Part shown: positions 11,780-21,525 of the stretch, in pieces
How positions within the stretch are numbered: position 1 is the first letter of the stretch
How the letters are laid out: the number at the start of each line of letters is the position of its first letter
Assembly: GCA_019915135.1 (NCBI GenBank)
Contig: JAHLMK010000001.1
Location: 1,922,001-1,986,000 of the forward strand
From: Strobilurus pachycystidiatus
Taxonomy: Eukaryota; Basidiomycota; Agaricomycetes; Agaricales; Physalacriaceae
Reading direction: 5' to 3'
DNA length: 64,000 bases
Notes under the pieces: model-generated
What the model saw: the letters and a program-made list of their open reading frames with translations, nothing else
Databases searched by the model: none
Told to the model about the DNA's origin: nothing
Position numbers and translations under genes: made by a program

Positions 11780-12093
11780 CTTTGGTGAGTGGCGAAGATG
11801 AGAGAACAAAGAGAAAGAGTTCACAACACGTGCCATGCTAATCCTCATTATGTAGTAATAATATTAGGGCCGATGACAATGGAGCCAACGGCCACTGTCC
11901 ACACTGGAACGACATGCACTGACGGTCTGACGGTGTACCTGGACATCATCAATAATCACAATCAATTGTCAATTCATTCCAAAAGGTTGCAACAAAGCGC
12001 AAAAAGCAAATAAGCAACAAGAAGACCAATCAAGCAACGATACTAGCATATAACATGGGGTTGTCTATCGACACCCGCGACACAAGCAACTGG
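11780..12093. other. Intergenic region upstream of F-box-like copy 3
   Basis: This is the promoter of copy 3 (CACGTG at 11827-11832) plus the 3' flank of the chromodomain gene. Nothing else is seen. Confidence 0.5.
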
Positions 12094-14526
12094 TTATGGC
12101 CACCCACCAGCAGCGCTTGTGGGATGTTCAACCTCTGACACACAAGCGCGCTCCTCGATGAACAGACGGCCAGAGAGTGAAAGCCGAAAGGAAGGATGAA
12201 CTACGAAAACCGTCAGTCCCTCGTACATGCAGGAAAAGAGAGAGAGAAAGACGCACCAAACACTCGTCCTGCAACCTCTCGCAAAATTGCTCGAACTGTT
12301 GCTTCTGCTCATCCGTCGCATCCGCCATGAGTACGGCTCTCCCAGCAGGACCACCGGTGCGGAGAGTATCGATGACCTGCTGCGCTTTCTCCTTGTCGAA
12401 GAACGTTCCCGGGATGCTTTTCTTGTCCATCACGAAGGGCGACGTATCCGTTGCGCGGTGGATGTTCACGACGTGGACGGGGATGTGCTTAGAGTGCTCG
12501 AGGAGGATGAAGAGCGGGGGTTCCGAGCTAGTAATAGGTGTGTAAGGAGAGAAAGCGTTCAGCATCTGCGCAGTGACTTACGAGTCGATGGCCGTGGATG
12601 GGAGCGCGTCAGTGCCTACTCCTCTGCAGACGACGTGAGCACGCTTTCAACAAAACCACCTATGTGAACGTACAACACTCCAAAGATCGTATTTCCCTGC
12701 TTTATAGCTGCTGCAGTGTACGAATCCATGGATTGCGTGGTGGGGAATAGGCTCGAATTCGTCAGTGAACTAGATTCATACTTTCAGTACAGATGGCCAG
12801 ACAAGAGATGGAGAAATTTGACTGACATCGAAGCAGCCTGAGCTTCAGTCAAAACTGGAGCGGGAGCCGGAGCCGCAGCGGGGGTTTCCTCTTCGTAATC
12901 TTCAAGCTCATCTGCTGCCTCCTGGTTGAGGCCGGCCAATGCCAACAGTTCCTGACCCGTCGGAGGAGTAACAGGTTCAGGCGCTTCTGCATTCATCTGC
13001 ACGTCCATATCCACATCCATGCCCATATCAGCAGCATCATTCCCATTCAAGCGCGAGGGACCCGGTGCTGGCCCAGACAAAGCCTCGGGATTGTTTGGTG
13101 CAGGCGCAAAGTGGCCTGGAATGATCTTCGCACCATGCTTATTGAATGTCAAGAGAGAGCTCTTCGGTCCAGTGGAAGCCATTGGCGGAGCTTTGAGTGC
13201 AGCCTTCGGTGCGGCCTTTGCCCCAGGCTTCAGGCCCTCCGAGGGACGACCTGGACCAGGGCGAGGCCTCTTGGGACCAGATGATTTGTTCGCCGCGCGC
13301 GCTTTAGCGGAGATGCCGCCCTCAACGACATCAGGCCCCGCTCCTTTGACGGGGGTATTCGCTTGGTTATCAGGGGGAGCTGACAGGGACTTTTCTGGCT
13401 GTGGCGTGTCATCGAAAGAGCCGAATAAATCAGCGGGATCGTCATCTGGCTGGGGGTTGGCAGACGAGGACGCGACTGGCACCGACGGAGTGGGAATGGG
13501 AGCAGCCCCATTGGTCGTCTTTTTACCTTTGTTCTTTCTCTTTGCGACTGGCTCTGGACTCTTCTCGCGCTCCTCCTCAGAATCTGGGATGACAGGCTCA
13601 GGTTCGCGCCGGGGCCGGACAGGAGAGGACCTTGTTGGTGCGGGCTTGGGCGGAGGTGATGGTTCTGGTGCCGTCTTTCTTCTTCTGGTGACACTGGCGC
13701 TAGTAGAAGATCGTACAGGTTGGGGTGGGGGAGATGGCTTTTTCCTTCTGGTGCTTGGGCCAGCACTGGCACTGGCTTCCGCGACAGCGGGTTTCTGGGT
13801 GCTCGACCGGCTTTGACGCGGCTTGGGACGTTTAGGCTTGGGCTCCTCCTCCTCCTCCTCGTCGTCGAGGATTATGACTGAAGGGCTACGCTTGCGCTTG
13901 GAGGCGGACGCGGAAGACTGCTTCCTCTTGTTGGGCGGGGGCGGGGGCGAGCTCTGTTTGCGGCGTGGAGTGGGCCGAGACTTGAGAGTGCCTGTTTCTA
14001 CTCGGCCGTTGGTGGGAAGATAAGTATGTGAGAGAGCGAGGACATACCATGCATCGGATAGAACATCTCGTCGTGTCTGAACAAGGAGAGATTGTTGAAG
14101 TCGCGGCCATCGGTGTCGGTACGCGTCCAAAAGTCGTCAATGACATTCTCGGAGCCATCGAACGACTCTATAGGCTCCCAGCTGCAGCAATGGTTAGACA
14201 AGTACATGCTGCGTGGACGCTGCACCCACGTGTTGTCCGAGGTGGGATAGTTCTTCCACTGTCGAGGCCCAAGTCAGTATCTGCTTTGTGGAATTTGCAA
14301 GACCAAGAGGCTTGCCTTGACGCGGTATTGCTAGCACGCAGCTAAAGTCAGTCTAGTTTGGGTACAAAAGAACGAGGCAGCGCACCCAAATGAGTTGCTT
14401 CTTGTTGCGCCCTTTCTTGGAATGAATAACGCGCGCCTGCACGACATCCTCTGCAGAAATATGAGACAAAAGGCCATTTTTCCAGAGTGGCGGGCACTTG
14501 CCGACTTCGTAATCCTCGTCGCTCAT
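12094..14526 (-). CDS. Chromodomain protein with long disordered linker, probably with an additional C-terminal domain
   Basis: Start ATG 14526 (MSDEDYEVGKCPPLW). The chromodomain spans four exons: VVQARVIHSKKGRNKKQLIW, then a 15 nt microexon QYRVK (14316-14330), then WKNYPTSDNT (14230-14258), then WEPIESFDGSENVIDDFW. W and Y of the methyl-lysine cage are present in VKWKNY; the first cage aromatic seems replaced by Val. A long Pro/Ser/Lys-rich linker with basic and DDEEEEEE stretches follows (about 14010-12840). A frame stops at 12784. A GT-AG intron from about 12826 with acceptor ending at 12770 instead continues in phase into SLTNSSLFPTTQSMDSYTAA and a folded-looking segment (VHIGVGTDALPS, LFILLEHSKHIPVHVVNIHR, FCERLQDECL). 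I therefore treat it as one gene; two genes (stop 12784; second ATG 12729) remain possible. The end at 12094 is uncertain. It likely binds methylated histone in the nucleus. Confidence 0.7.
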
Positions 14527-14696
14527 GAGAAAGGATGACGTGTGGCTGTGCTGCTGTCCAAATTTCGAGTTGGTGGCGCCGTCCCTGCGCCGTCCTCTGC
14601 TACTCATCACATGCACGACCTATACAGCAGGCGCAGACTGAGCGGCTTTGGGCTTGGGGCTCCGACACGTTTCTCTTCACCCCTCCACCAGAGGCA
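14527..14696. promoter_or_regulatory. Shared divergent promoter, chromodomain gene / monooxygenase A
   Basis: Only 170 bp separate the two start codons, so the genes must share regulatory DNA. The same sequence in decayed form lies upstream of monooxygenase B (16497-16644). Confidence 0.6.
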
Positions 14697-16041
14697 ATGC
14701 TCCCTCAGAAAGCACAGGTCCTCATCGTCGGCGCTGGGCCAACTGGGCTCGCCACCGCCATCGCCCTCGTTAAGCAAGGCGTCAAGGACGTTGTCATCGT
14801 CGACGCCATTTTCAAAGGCGAGAATACCTCTCGTGCAATCGCCATCCATGCCGCAACGCTCGAGGCAAGTACTGTGCGACATGAATGATGATCTTGACTT
14901 ACCGTCATGAATCATAGGCCTTGGACTCACTTGGTTGCGCAGAGGATCTCATTGCGAAGGGCACCAAATTAAAGGGAATGATGGTGCAAACTGCAAGAGA
15001 CAGCTTTGTTGGCGCTTCGCTGTCTTCCCTTGCACCGTATACGCGTTATCCCCACGTCCTCTTCCTGCCCCAGACGATCACCGAGCACATCTTGAACAAC
15101 CATCTTGAGTCTGTCGGGATTCATGTCTACCGTCCGTGCTCTGTCGCTGGCGTCAAGTCTTGCGACACGCAGTCTGGCCTGGATGTGACGATGGAGTCTG
15201 GGGACACCATTAACGTCCAGTATGTTATTGGCGCCGACGGCCATAAATCTGCTGCAAGTCCACCACTCTCGACACTAGACATCCAAAGACTAATGTTCTC
15301 TAGATTCGTACTCTGGCAGGGATCCCCTACACTGACATCGACGATCAACCAGTACCCGATAAAGTCGGCGCCTTCGTCCTGGCGGACGTCGTTTTCTCTG
15401 ACCATCACCCCTCGCTTCCCAAAGATTACATTTTGAACAGTCTGACATCCGCTGGTGCGTTCTTGACAATGCCGTTACCCTCTCTCTCCGAAACGGAAAC
15501 CATATATCGTGTCGTCTTCAACGTCTCATCCTCTGCTGGTCCTCCTCCTCCTGAACCTTCCATGGCCTACATCCAAGAACAGGTCGACACCTTCCATCCC
15601 TACCACCTCTACCATGATAACAAGGTCATTCGTATCGCCAGACTTATCTGGTCGAGTCGATATCAGACCAAATCGGCTCTGGCGGACCATTTTGTCGCCC
15701 ATATGCCTGGCGGTGGCACCGTCGTTCTTCTCGGAGACGCTGCTCATACGCACTCTCCCCTCGGAGGCCAAGGCATGAACCTGGGCATCCGTGATGCCAT
15801 TTCCCTCGCGCCTATCCTCTTGCAAGGTCCCGAGCACGTCGACGAGTGGGCTAAGACGCGTCGCGAACGCGCCGTCAAGACCATCCGAATGACCAAGACC
15901 ATCGCGTTCTATACGAACCTGATCTTGTCCAAGAATGCGGTGGTTTCGTGGGCGGCGTATATCATGTTCAGGATCGTAGCCCAATTTCCTTATGTGAGAA
16001 AACAGGCTGCCTGGAATCTGAGTGGGCTTGGGAATCGTTGA
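14697..16041 (+). CDS. FAD-dependent aromatic-type monooxygenase (group A), tandem copy A
   Basis: Class A flavoprotein monooxygenase (PHBH/phenol hydroxylase-like), using NAD(P)H and O2 to hydroxylate a small, probably aromatic substrate. Three exons (14697-14864, 14918-15253, 15304-16041) give 413 aa. Motifs: FAD Rossmann VLIVGAGPTGLATAIALVKQ, the DG motif YVIGADGHKS, and the FAD ribityl site LLGDAAHTHSPLGGQGMNLG. Both introns start with GCAAGT; reading them as GC-AG is the only choice that keeps frame (EALDS at junction 1, SAIRTLAGIPY at junction 2). The C-terminal thioredoxin-like domain of true phenol hydroxylases is absent. No signal peptide is seen. The substrate cannot be told from sequence. 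Confidence 0.88.
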
Positions 16042-16644
16042 GTAAATGGCTGGTCAGTGTACACCTATGAGATTTGTGTGATAATGTATGTCGAAATCCT
16101 CTCCACTCCTGTATCTTCTTGTTGTACTTTTATGCTAAACTGTGTCGACCAGTGCAGCCAGACTCGAACGTGCAGTGCACTGAAGCGTGGTGCTATTTTT
16201 TTTTCGCAGCACCTCAGCCCTGCTGGCTTGATCGCTTTCTAGTCGGCGGTCCATCTTGTCCGTGAATGTCGTACTGCCTCACTTTCAGCCTCCGATGAAC
16301 AGTTGTCGACAATCAAAGTACGGATCCCCTGGGTTGAATAACTGTCAGAAATAGGTTTTCCTCTCTACTCGCGCAAGGCTGTATTCGACCCGCTGCGGCC
16401 CTTGATCAAGTATCTCGGTATCTATGCAGTATCGTTGTAGAGTTCGGCTCGACAAGCAGGACTCTATTGGAAGACTTCGTAATCCTCGTCGCTCATGAGA
16501 AAGGAGCGTGTGGCTGTGCTGCTGTCCAGATTTTGAATTGGTGGCGTCGTGTTCTCACTACTCTCCACATGCACGACCTATACTTACAAGTAACTGGCGA
16601 TTCTGACATGGTCCTACGCTTCTTAGCCCCGTCCACCATAGGCA
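16042..16644. other. Intergenic region with duplication junction
   Basis: It holds the 3' flank of copy A, the junction near 16430-16473, the stub of the chromodomain exon and the decayed promoter of copy B. Confidence 0.55.
16464..16496 (-). pseudogene. Duplicated stub of chromodomain exon 1
   Basis: On the minus strand this reads MSDEDYEV followed by Phe-Gln and a TAG at 16464-16466. The first eight codons equal the start of the chromodomain protein at 14526; homology ends exactly where unit 2 begins. It is a by-product of the tandem duplication, not a gene. Confidence 0.75.
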
Positions 16645-17990
16645 ATGCTCCCTCAGAAAGCGCAGGTCCTCATCGTCGGCGCTGGGCCAACTGGGCTCGC
16701 CACTGCCATCGCCCTCGTTAAGCAAGGCGTCAAGGACATTGTCATTGTCGACGCCATTCTCGAAGGCGAGAATGCCTCTCGTGCAATCGCTATCCAGGCC
16801 GCAACACTCGAGGCAAGTACTGCTACATGAAGGACGATCATGCCTTGACCAATGAACCTTTAGGCTTTGGACTCGATTGGCTGCGCAGAGGATCTCATTG
16901 CGAAGGGCCTCAAAGTGAAGGGAATGATGATCCAAACTGCAAGAGACAGCTTTGTCGGCGCTTCACTGTCTGCTCTTGCGTCGTATACGCGCTATCCCTA
17001 CGTCCTATACCTTCGCCAGACGAACACAGAGCACATCTTGAACAACCATCTTGAATCTCTCGGGATTCATGTCTATCGTCCGTGCTGTGTCGCTGGCGTC
17101 AAGTCTTCCGACGCGCAGTCCGGTTTGGATGTATCGATGGAGTCTGGGGAAATCATCAACGCCCAGTATGTCATTGGCGCCGACGGCCATAAGTCTACTG
17201 CAAGTCCATCCCTCTCGATACTCGACGTCAAAAGAATAATGTCCTCTAGATTCGCACCTTGGCTGGAATCCCCTACAATGACATCGACGATCAACCAGTA
17301 CCCGATAAAGTAGGCGCCGTCGTCCTGGCCGACGTCGTACTCTCTTCCCAGGAACCTTCGCTTCCTAAAGGTTACATCTTGAACAGTCTCTCGCCCTCCG
17401 GTGCACTCCTGACACTGCCGCTACCCCCTCTGTCTGAAACGGAACCACCCATGTATCGTCTCGTCTTCAACGTCCCATCCTCTGCTGGTCCTCCTCCCCA
17501 AGAACCTTCCTTGCCCTACGTTCAAGAACAGATCGACACCTTCCGTCCCCATCACCTCTATCACGATAACAAAATCGTTCGTATTGCCAAACTTGTCTGG
17601 TCGAGTCGATATCAGACTAAGTCGGCTCTAGCGGACCATTTTGTTGCCCATATGCCTGGCGGAGGCACTATCTTTCTTGTTGGAGATGCTGCTCATACGC
17701 ACTCTCCTTTTGGAGGCCAAGGGATGAACTTGGGTATCCGTGACGCCATCTCCCTTGCGCCCGTCCTCTTGCAAGGTTCCGAGCGCGCCGACGAGTGGGC
17801 CAAATTCCGTCGCGAACGCGCCGTCAAGACCATCCAGATGACCAAGACCATCGCGTCCTATATGAACATGATCTTGTCCGAGAATGCGGTGGTATCGTGG
17901 GCAGCGTATTTCTTGGTCAGGATGATAACCCAGATACCCTATGTGAGGAAACAGACTGCCTGGAATCTGAGTGGGCTTGGAAATCGTTAA
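16645..17990 (+). CDS. FAD-dependent aromatic-type monooxygenase (group A), tandem copy B
   Basis: Paralogue of copy A with exons 16645-16812, 16864-17199 and 17250-17990 (414 aa). Intron positions and phases are the same, and both introns again have GCAAGT donors. All FAD motifs are kept: VLIVGAGPTGLATAIALVKQ, YVIGADGHKS, FLVGDAAHTHSPFGGQGMNL. Differences from A are scattered, including an extra codon (ETEPPMYRL versus ETETIYRV), and the frame is open, so it looks functional. Its upstream DNA is a copy of the shared chromodomain/monooxygenase promoter without the chromodomain gene, so regulation may differ. Confidence 0.88.
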
Positions 17991-18553
17991 GTAAGTGTTA
18001 CACATCTTTGATCTGTATAATAATGTATGTCGAAATTCTTTTGACTGCTGCAAACTCTTGTCCTACCTCAGACTACTATGCTAAACTATATTGACCAGTG
18101 CAGCCAGACTCGAAAATGCAGTGCATGTTTCGCTCAAGTAGTCAGGCAAGTTAGTTAGTGGTATGTCCACTGGCTACAGCCGTGATGTGCCTGGATCGTC
18201 GTTTTCGGGTTCAGGCACATCGTCGTTTTCTGGTCGGCGATCCCTCTTGACCGTCGATGTCTTACTGCCTCACTCCCAGGCTCTGATGAACAATTGTCGG
18301 CGTATGAAGCCCTTGGAATGAATAGCTGCTATACTTAGGATTCCTCTCTACTTGCGCATAGCTGTATTCGACGCGCTGCGGTCCTCAGTTTCAGCGCGTT
18401 CAAAGCAGTGCTCGATCGTGATTCGTAGCGTACGCGTTTGGCTAGGGGGCAGTGCTGGCCCCGGCACTGCTGGGGTATAAGATGACTCCACTCAACTCCA
18501 CCCACCTCCTATCAAAACAGTACTACCTTACTGTATAAAACCCCACCTGCTCG
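17991..18553. other. Intergenic region, 3' flank of copy B and promoter of the BRI3-like gene
   Basis: The first 400 bp are the duplicated 3' flank. Two TATA-like sequences, TATAAGA near 18475 and TATAAAA at 18534-18540, precede the next gene. Confidence 0.5.
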
Positions 18554-19032
18554 ATGATCAGACCTACCAATTCGATGTCGAAAGGCTCCCCCGACTCTGC
18601 ACCCACCATGTCCGCGCAAACCCCTCCTCCTCCCTTGTACACTCCTCCCAACTCCCAGCCCACTCAGCAGCAGCACGTGCCTATCGCCATGCAGCCCCCA
18701 CCTGGGTCGTACACAGAAACGCGACCAAAGACTATGCAGGAGATTGGCGAGGACTACCGAAGCGCCCGTGCATATCCTTCCTTCGTATCGCTGATCAGAG
18801 ATATTTACCAGTATTGCAGTGTTCGCACAATGTGCACAGGGCAACCACCAGTCCAAAACCACGTACGGCGTCTGTGGTATCATCACGGGTGTGCTCCTCT
18901 TCCCCATCGGCTTGATATGTCTATTGTACGTTTCACGCCCTCGCAACTTGGCTGGTTTCGCGGCTAACTCGATATCTATGAAGTATGGACACGGAGAAGC
19001 AGTGCGATCGTTGCGGGGCTCGACTCGACTAG
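18554..19032 (+). CDS. BRI3-like small membrane protein
   Basis: Three exons (18554-18767, 18820-18925, 18984-19032). A proline-rich N-terminus includes the PPxY-type PPPLY. It is followed by LFAQCAQGNHQSKTTYGVC, a hydrophobic segment GIITGVLLFPIGLICLL and a cysteine pair in KQCDRCGARLD at the C-terminus. This order (Pro-rich, C-x-C region, LFPIGLICCL-type helix, CPNCGA-like end) is the brain protein I3 arrangement, a lysosome/endosome-associated membrane protein in animals. The start is uncertain: with the TATA at 18534 the ATG at 18575 or 18608 is more likely; with TATAAGA at 18475 it would be 18554. The fungal function is unknown. Confidence 0.75.
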
Positions 19033-20374
19033 TAGGACTCTGCTGAGACAGTCAACCGTTAGCGATTGAGACTGCCTGAACACTTGCTGTATCTGTATTA
19101 AATTGTATACCTATCACTACACCCACACGTGGAACATGCGCAACGAGTCCGCTCAACTCCCTGCCCGTTGAACGGTACCGGTATTTCAGTTCATCAATTC
19201 CGTTCTCAAACCGCGCAGCATGAGTCCTTATAATTTACTCGTGCACCGACGCAACGGGCTTCTCCAGCTCACGGTCATACAACATATCGCTCCAGTGTGC
19301 TTCGTTGGAAATGTGATGTGATCGTTTCTACAGGCGGTCCGAACAAACCAAGTTTTGACCTATGTAGGTTGCCGACTCGGATCCAATTAAATGATGCCAT
19401 TGAACATGCGGTGACTACCATTATCACGAAGACACAGGTTTCAAAAGACCAACTATTGGTTCATCGAGTCATATAATTACCGTCTGCAATGGTCTTGACT
19501 GACTACGTAGTAGTACGCGTATCCAACGCGTTTAAATACGCGAGAAGTAAGTACTGCCCTGGGTACTGCCCACAACCTATACACGGAAGGATCATTGATG
19601 ATTACATAAGACTCAACCTTTCATTGTTCACACTTTGTGCACCTCGTCCATCGTGGTCTATTCATTTTGCATTAGGATGGCCCAGGGCTCACTCACACTC
19701 TGATTCCAATACTAGGTACACCGCACTATTGGTCGCGTCACACTCTGCAGAGTCTTATAACCGAGACATTTGCCTGAGCGCCGCAGATCACAACTGAAAC
19801 GCTGTCCTCTCCACGCGCACGCGCGCCCAAAGCGCGGTTTGACAGGGTGGCGGCCTCTAAGACAGCTTGCCCTGCGTCCCGTGCCCATGAAGCAGACCTT
19901 TCGCCAACGCCACAATAAGCCCGGGCTTCTGTTCCAGTCAGAACTTCTCAGAAGTCACTGCTCCTTACCTACAAGTCTGGACGGCGTCAATGGGGGCATG
20001 CTGCATGTTGACCGGTAGGCAACTTCGTGAAAGATCCCACGTATCTGCAGCTCTCTGTCACCTCCGCTCTAGGGACTTTCTCCATTAAATTGCCAAGGTA
20101 AATTATCCCGGTATGTCGTTCCTGGTCGTTCATTCTGTCACTGATGAGAGAAGAGCATCAGTGGTGCAATGAGGCGCAATCGTGGCTCCCTCTGACTTGC
20201 CTGGGCACTGTAATGTCCCGCAGGCCCATGCTGAAGCCAAGATTTACCCGAGCCCGTCGAAGGCCACAGGGAGCCCGCGACGCTGAAGGACAAGATTTTT
20301 CTGTGCGCCTTGAATGTTGCTAATGAGCCATATCAGTACTAGGAATTGGTCAGACTGCTCGACTCTCAATGAGA
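19033..20374. other. 1.34 kb intergenic region, no gene recognised
   Basis: Only short, unrelated frames. Two ACGCGT sites sit at 19515-19520 and 19526-19531. It is the 3' flank of both neighbours. Confidence 0.5.
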
Positions 20375-21525
20375 TTATATATGCCCTATTTCTTCGCTTT
20401 TCCCTTCCCTTCCCTTCCCTTTCCCCTTTCCATTGTCAACATAATCCGAATCTGATGACTCTCCATCCTGATCTTCCTCCGCCTCCGGTTTGTCGTTTCT
20501 ATTGCTGTCCCACATGGAGGACGAGACCGTATCTGGTGTCAAGTTCATGCGACCGCTCTTCAGCATGATGATTTCCTTCAGCCATCCGTTTTCACGACGA
20601 AGGTCTGAGGCCTCCCGCTCCAGCTCATCTGCTCGACCTTTGAGATCGGAGACAGACCTCTCCAGGTTGAGAGCTCGTTGTTTCTTCTTTATCCTGAACC
20701 GTGCTAGACGCGGTTGTTTTCAGCGAGAATTGCAGTGTCCGGAAGAGACGTTCCTCACCAGATGCATCAGTGTTCCGACGACGTTTGTCGTCGTAGGCTT
20801 CTTCCATGTAGCCGGGTGATGATGAGGTGGAAGCAACAGCCGCTGGCCCAGAGCTCATTGACGAGCTTCCAGAGGCGTACTGACTTGGTACAGCGCTAGC
20901 ATAATCGTAATCGGTAAATTGATTAGGAAACGAGCTCGAAGAGTCTGACGAATAGCCTGCATTATAACGTGGCGTCGACGGTATGGCATTTGCACCGCCA
21001 GAGGGCTGCTGTAGTAGCTGAGAAATTGCGCTGTTGATGTCCAATTGACTGGGCGTCGCATGTTGTGGTTGTGGTTGATGTGCGTGCTGTACACCAGGAC
21101 CTTGTGCGGAACGTGGAGGTGGGAAATTTGCCATCGGAAAGCTCGAATTGCGAGCAGTCTGCCAAGCTTGCACTAGGGCAATCATCGACGGATCCAGAGG
21201 GACGTTCATCTGCTGCGTCCCCGGCCTTGCAGCTGAGGGAATTTGGTGGGAGCGAGTGGCCTCAGCGAACTGGGCTAGAAGGACTGCGTCTTGTATGCTC
21301 TGCATGGAATAAATTAGACATTTGCAGGCAATTGAGACGATTGAAACTTACCTGGTCATGCGATCGCCTCTGAGAGGAGTGTGATTCCGAAGGAAGCCTT
21401 GAGTTCTGTTCGTCCTCAGCCATGTTGTAGGGGTATAGGATATTTCTTTGGTGGTCGAGCTCAGAATGTATGTTGCCGTAATCAAGAGGCGTGGCGTTGA
21501 GGTCCGCATCCTTGTATGGCTGCAT
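20375..21525 (-). CDS. bZIP transcription factor (Met4/Cys-3-like basic region)
   Basis: Three exons: 21525-21352, 21299-20759 and 20703-20375, with introns at 21300-21351 and 20704-20758. Start ATG 21525 (MQPYKDADLNATPLDYGNI) is the first ATG giving a continuous frame. The long middle is rich in Ser, Pro and Gln. The basic region is interrupted by intron 2: KRRRNTDAS joins ARFRIKKKQRA. The leucine zipper is LERSVSDLKGRAEELEREAS followed by DLRRENGWLKEIIMLK. The combination RFRIKKKQR with Phe at the Gcn4 Ser242 position matches fungal sulfur/methionine regulators of the Cys-3/Met4 group. The C-terminal tail is acidic, then GKGKGKGRE. Target genes are inferred only from family. Two ACGCGT boxes lie about 170-195 bp upstream. 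Confidence 0.87.

Larger units (their letters stand above)
7000..11850 (-). repeat. Tandem triplication of a 1.6-1.8 kb gene unit
   Basis: Three direct copies each consist of promoter block, exon 1, a 50 bp intron, exon 2 and the start of the 3' flank. Promoters share AGTTCACGACACGTGC-like sequence. The 3' flanks of copies 1 and 2 share a GATGGATAGGTCTCTGAT block, and all three resemble each other near ACACCTAGTCTAGTAG. Conservation is uneven: near identity around the intron, but clear divergence in distal exon 2. Confidence 0.8.
14503..18400 (+). repeat. Tandem segmental duplication, two units of about 1.9 kb
   Basis: Unit 1 (about 14503-16430) and unit 2 (about 16473-18400) match from GACTTCGTAATCCTCGTCGC through the whole monooxygenase gene and about 400 bp of 3' flank (shared CCAGTGCAGCCAGACTCGAA and CTGTATTCGACSCGCTGCGG blocks, S being C/G). 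The left breakpoint lies inside exon 1 of the chromodomain gene. Confidence 0.8.

Noticed and set aside
13019..13816. 265-codon plus-strand Gly/Ser-rich frame
   Set aside because: Antisense to the Pro/Ser-rich linker of the chromodomain gene; composition follows from the opposite strand.
20396..20432. TCCCT-type pyrimidine repeat
   Set aside because: Explained by the coding sequence of the GKGKGKGRE tail of the bZIP protein; not treated as an independent regulatory repeat.
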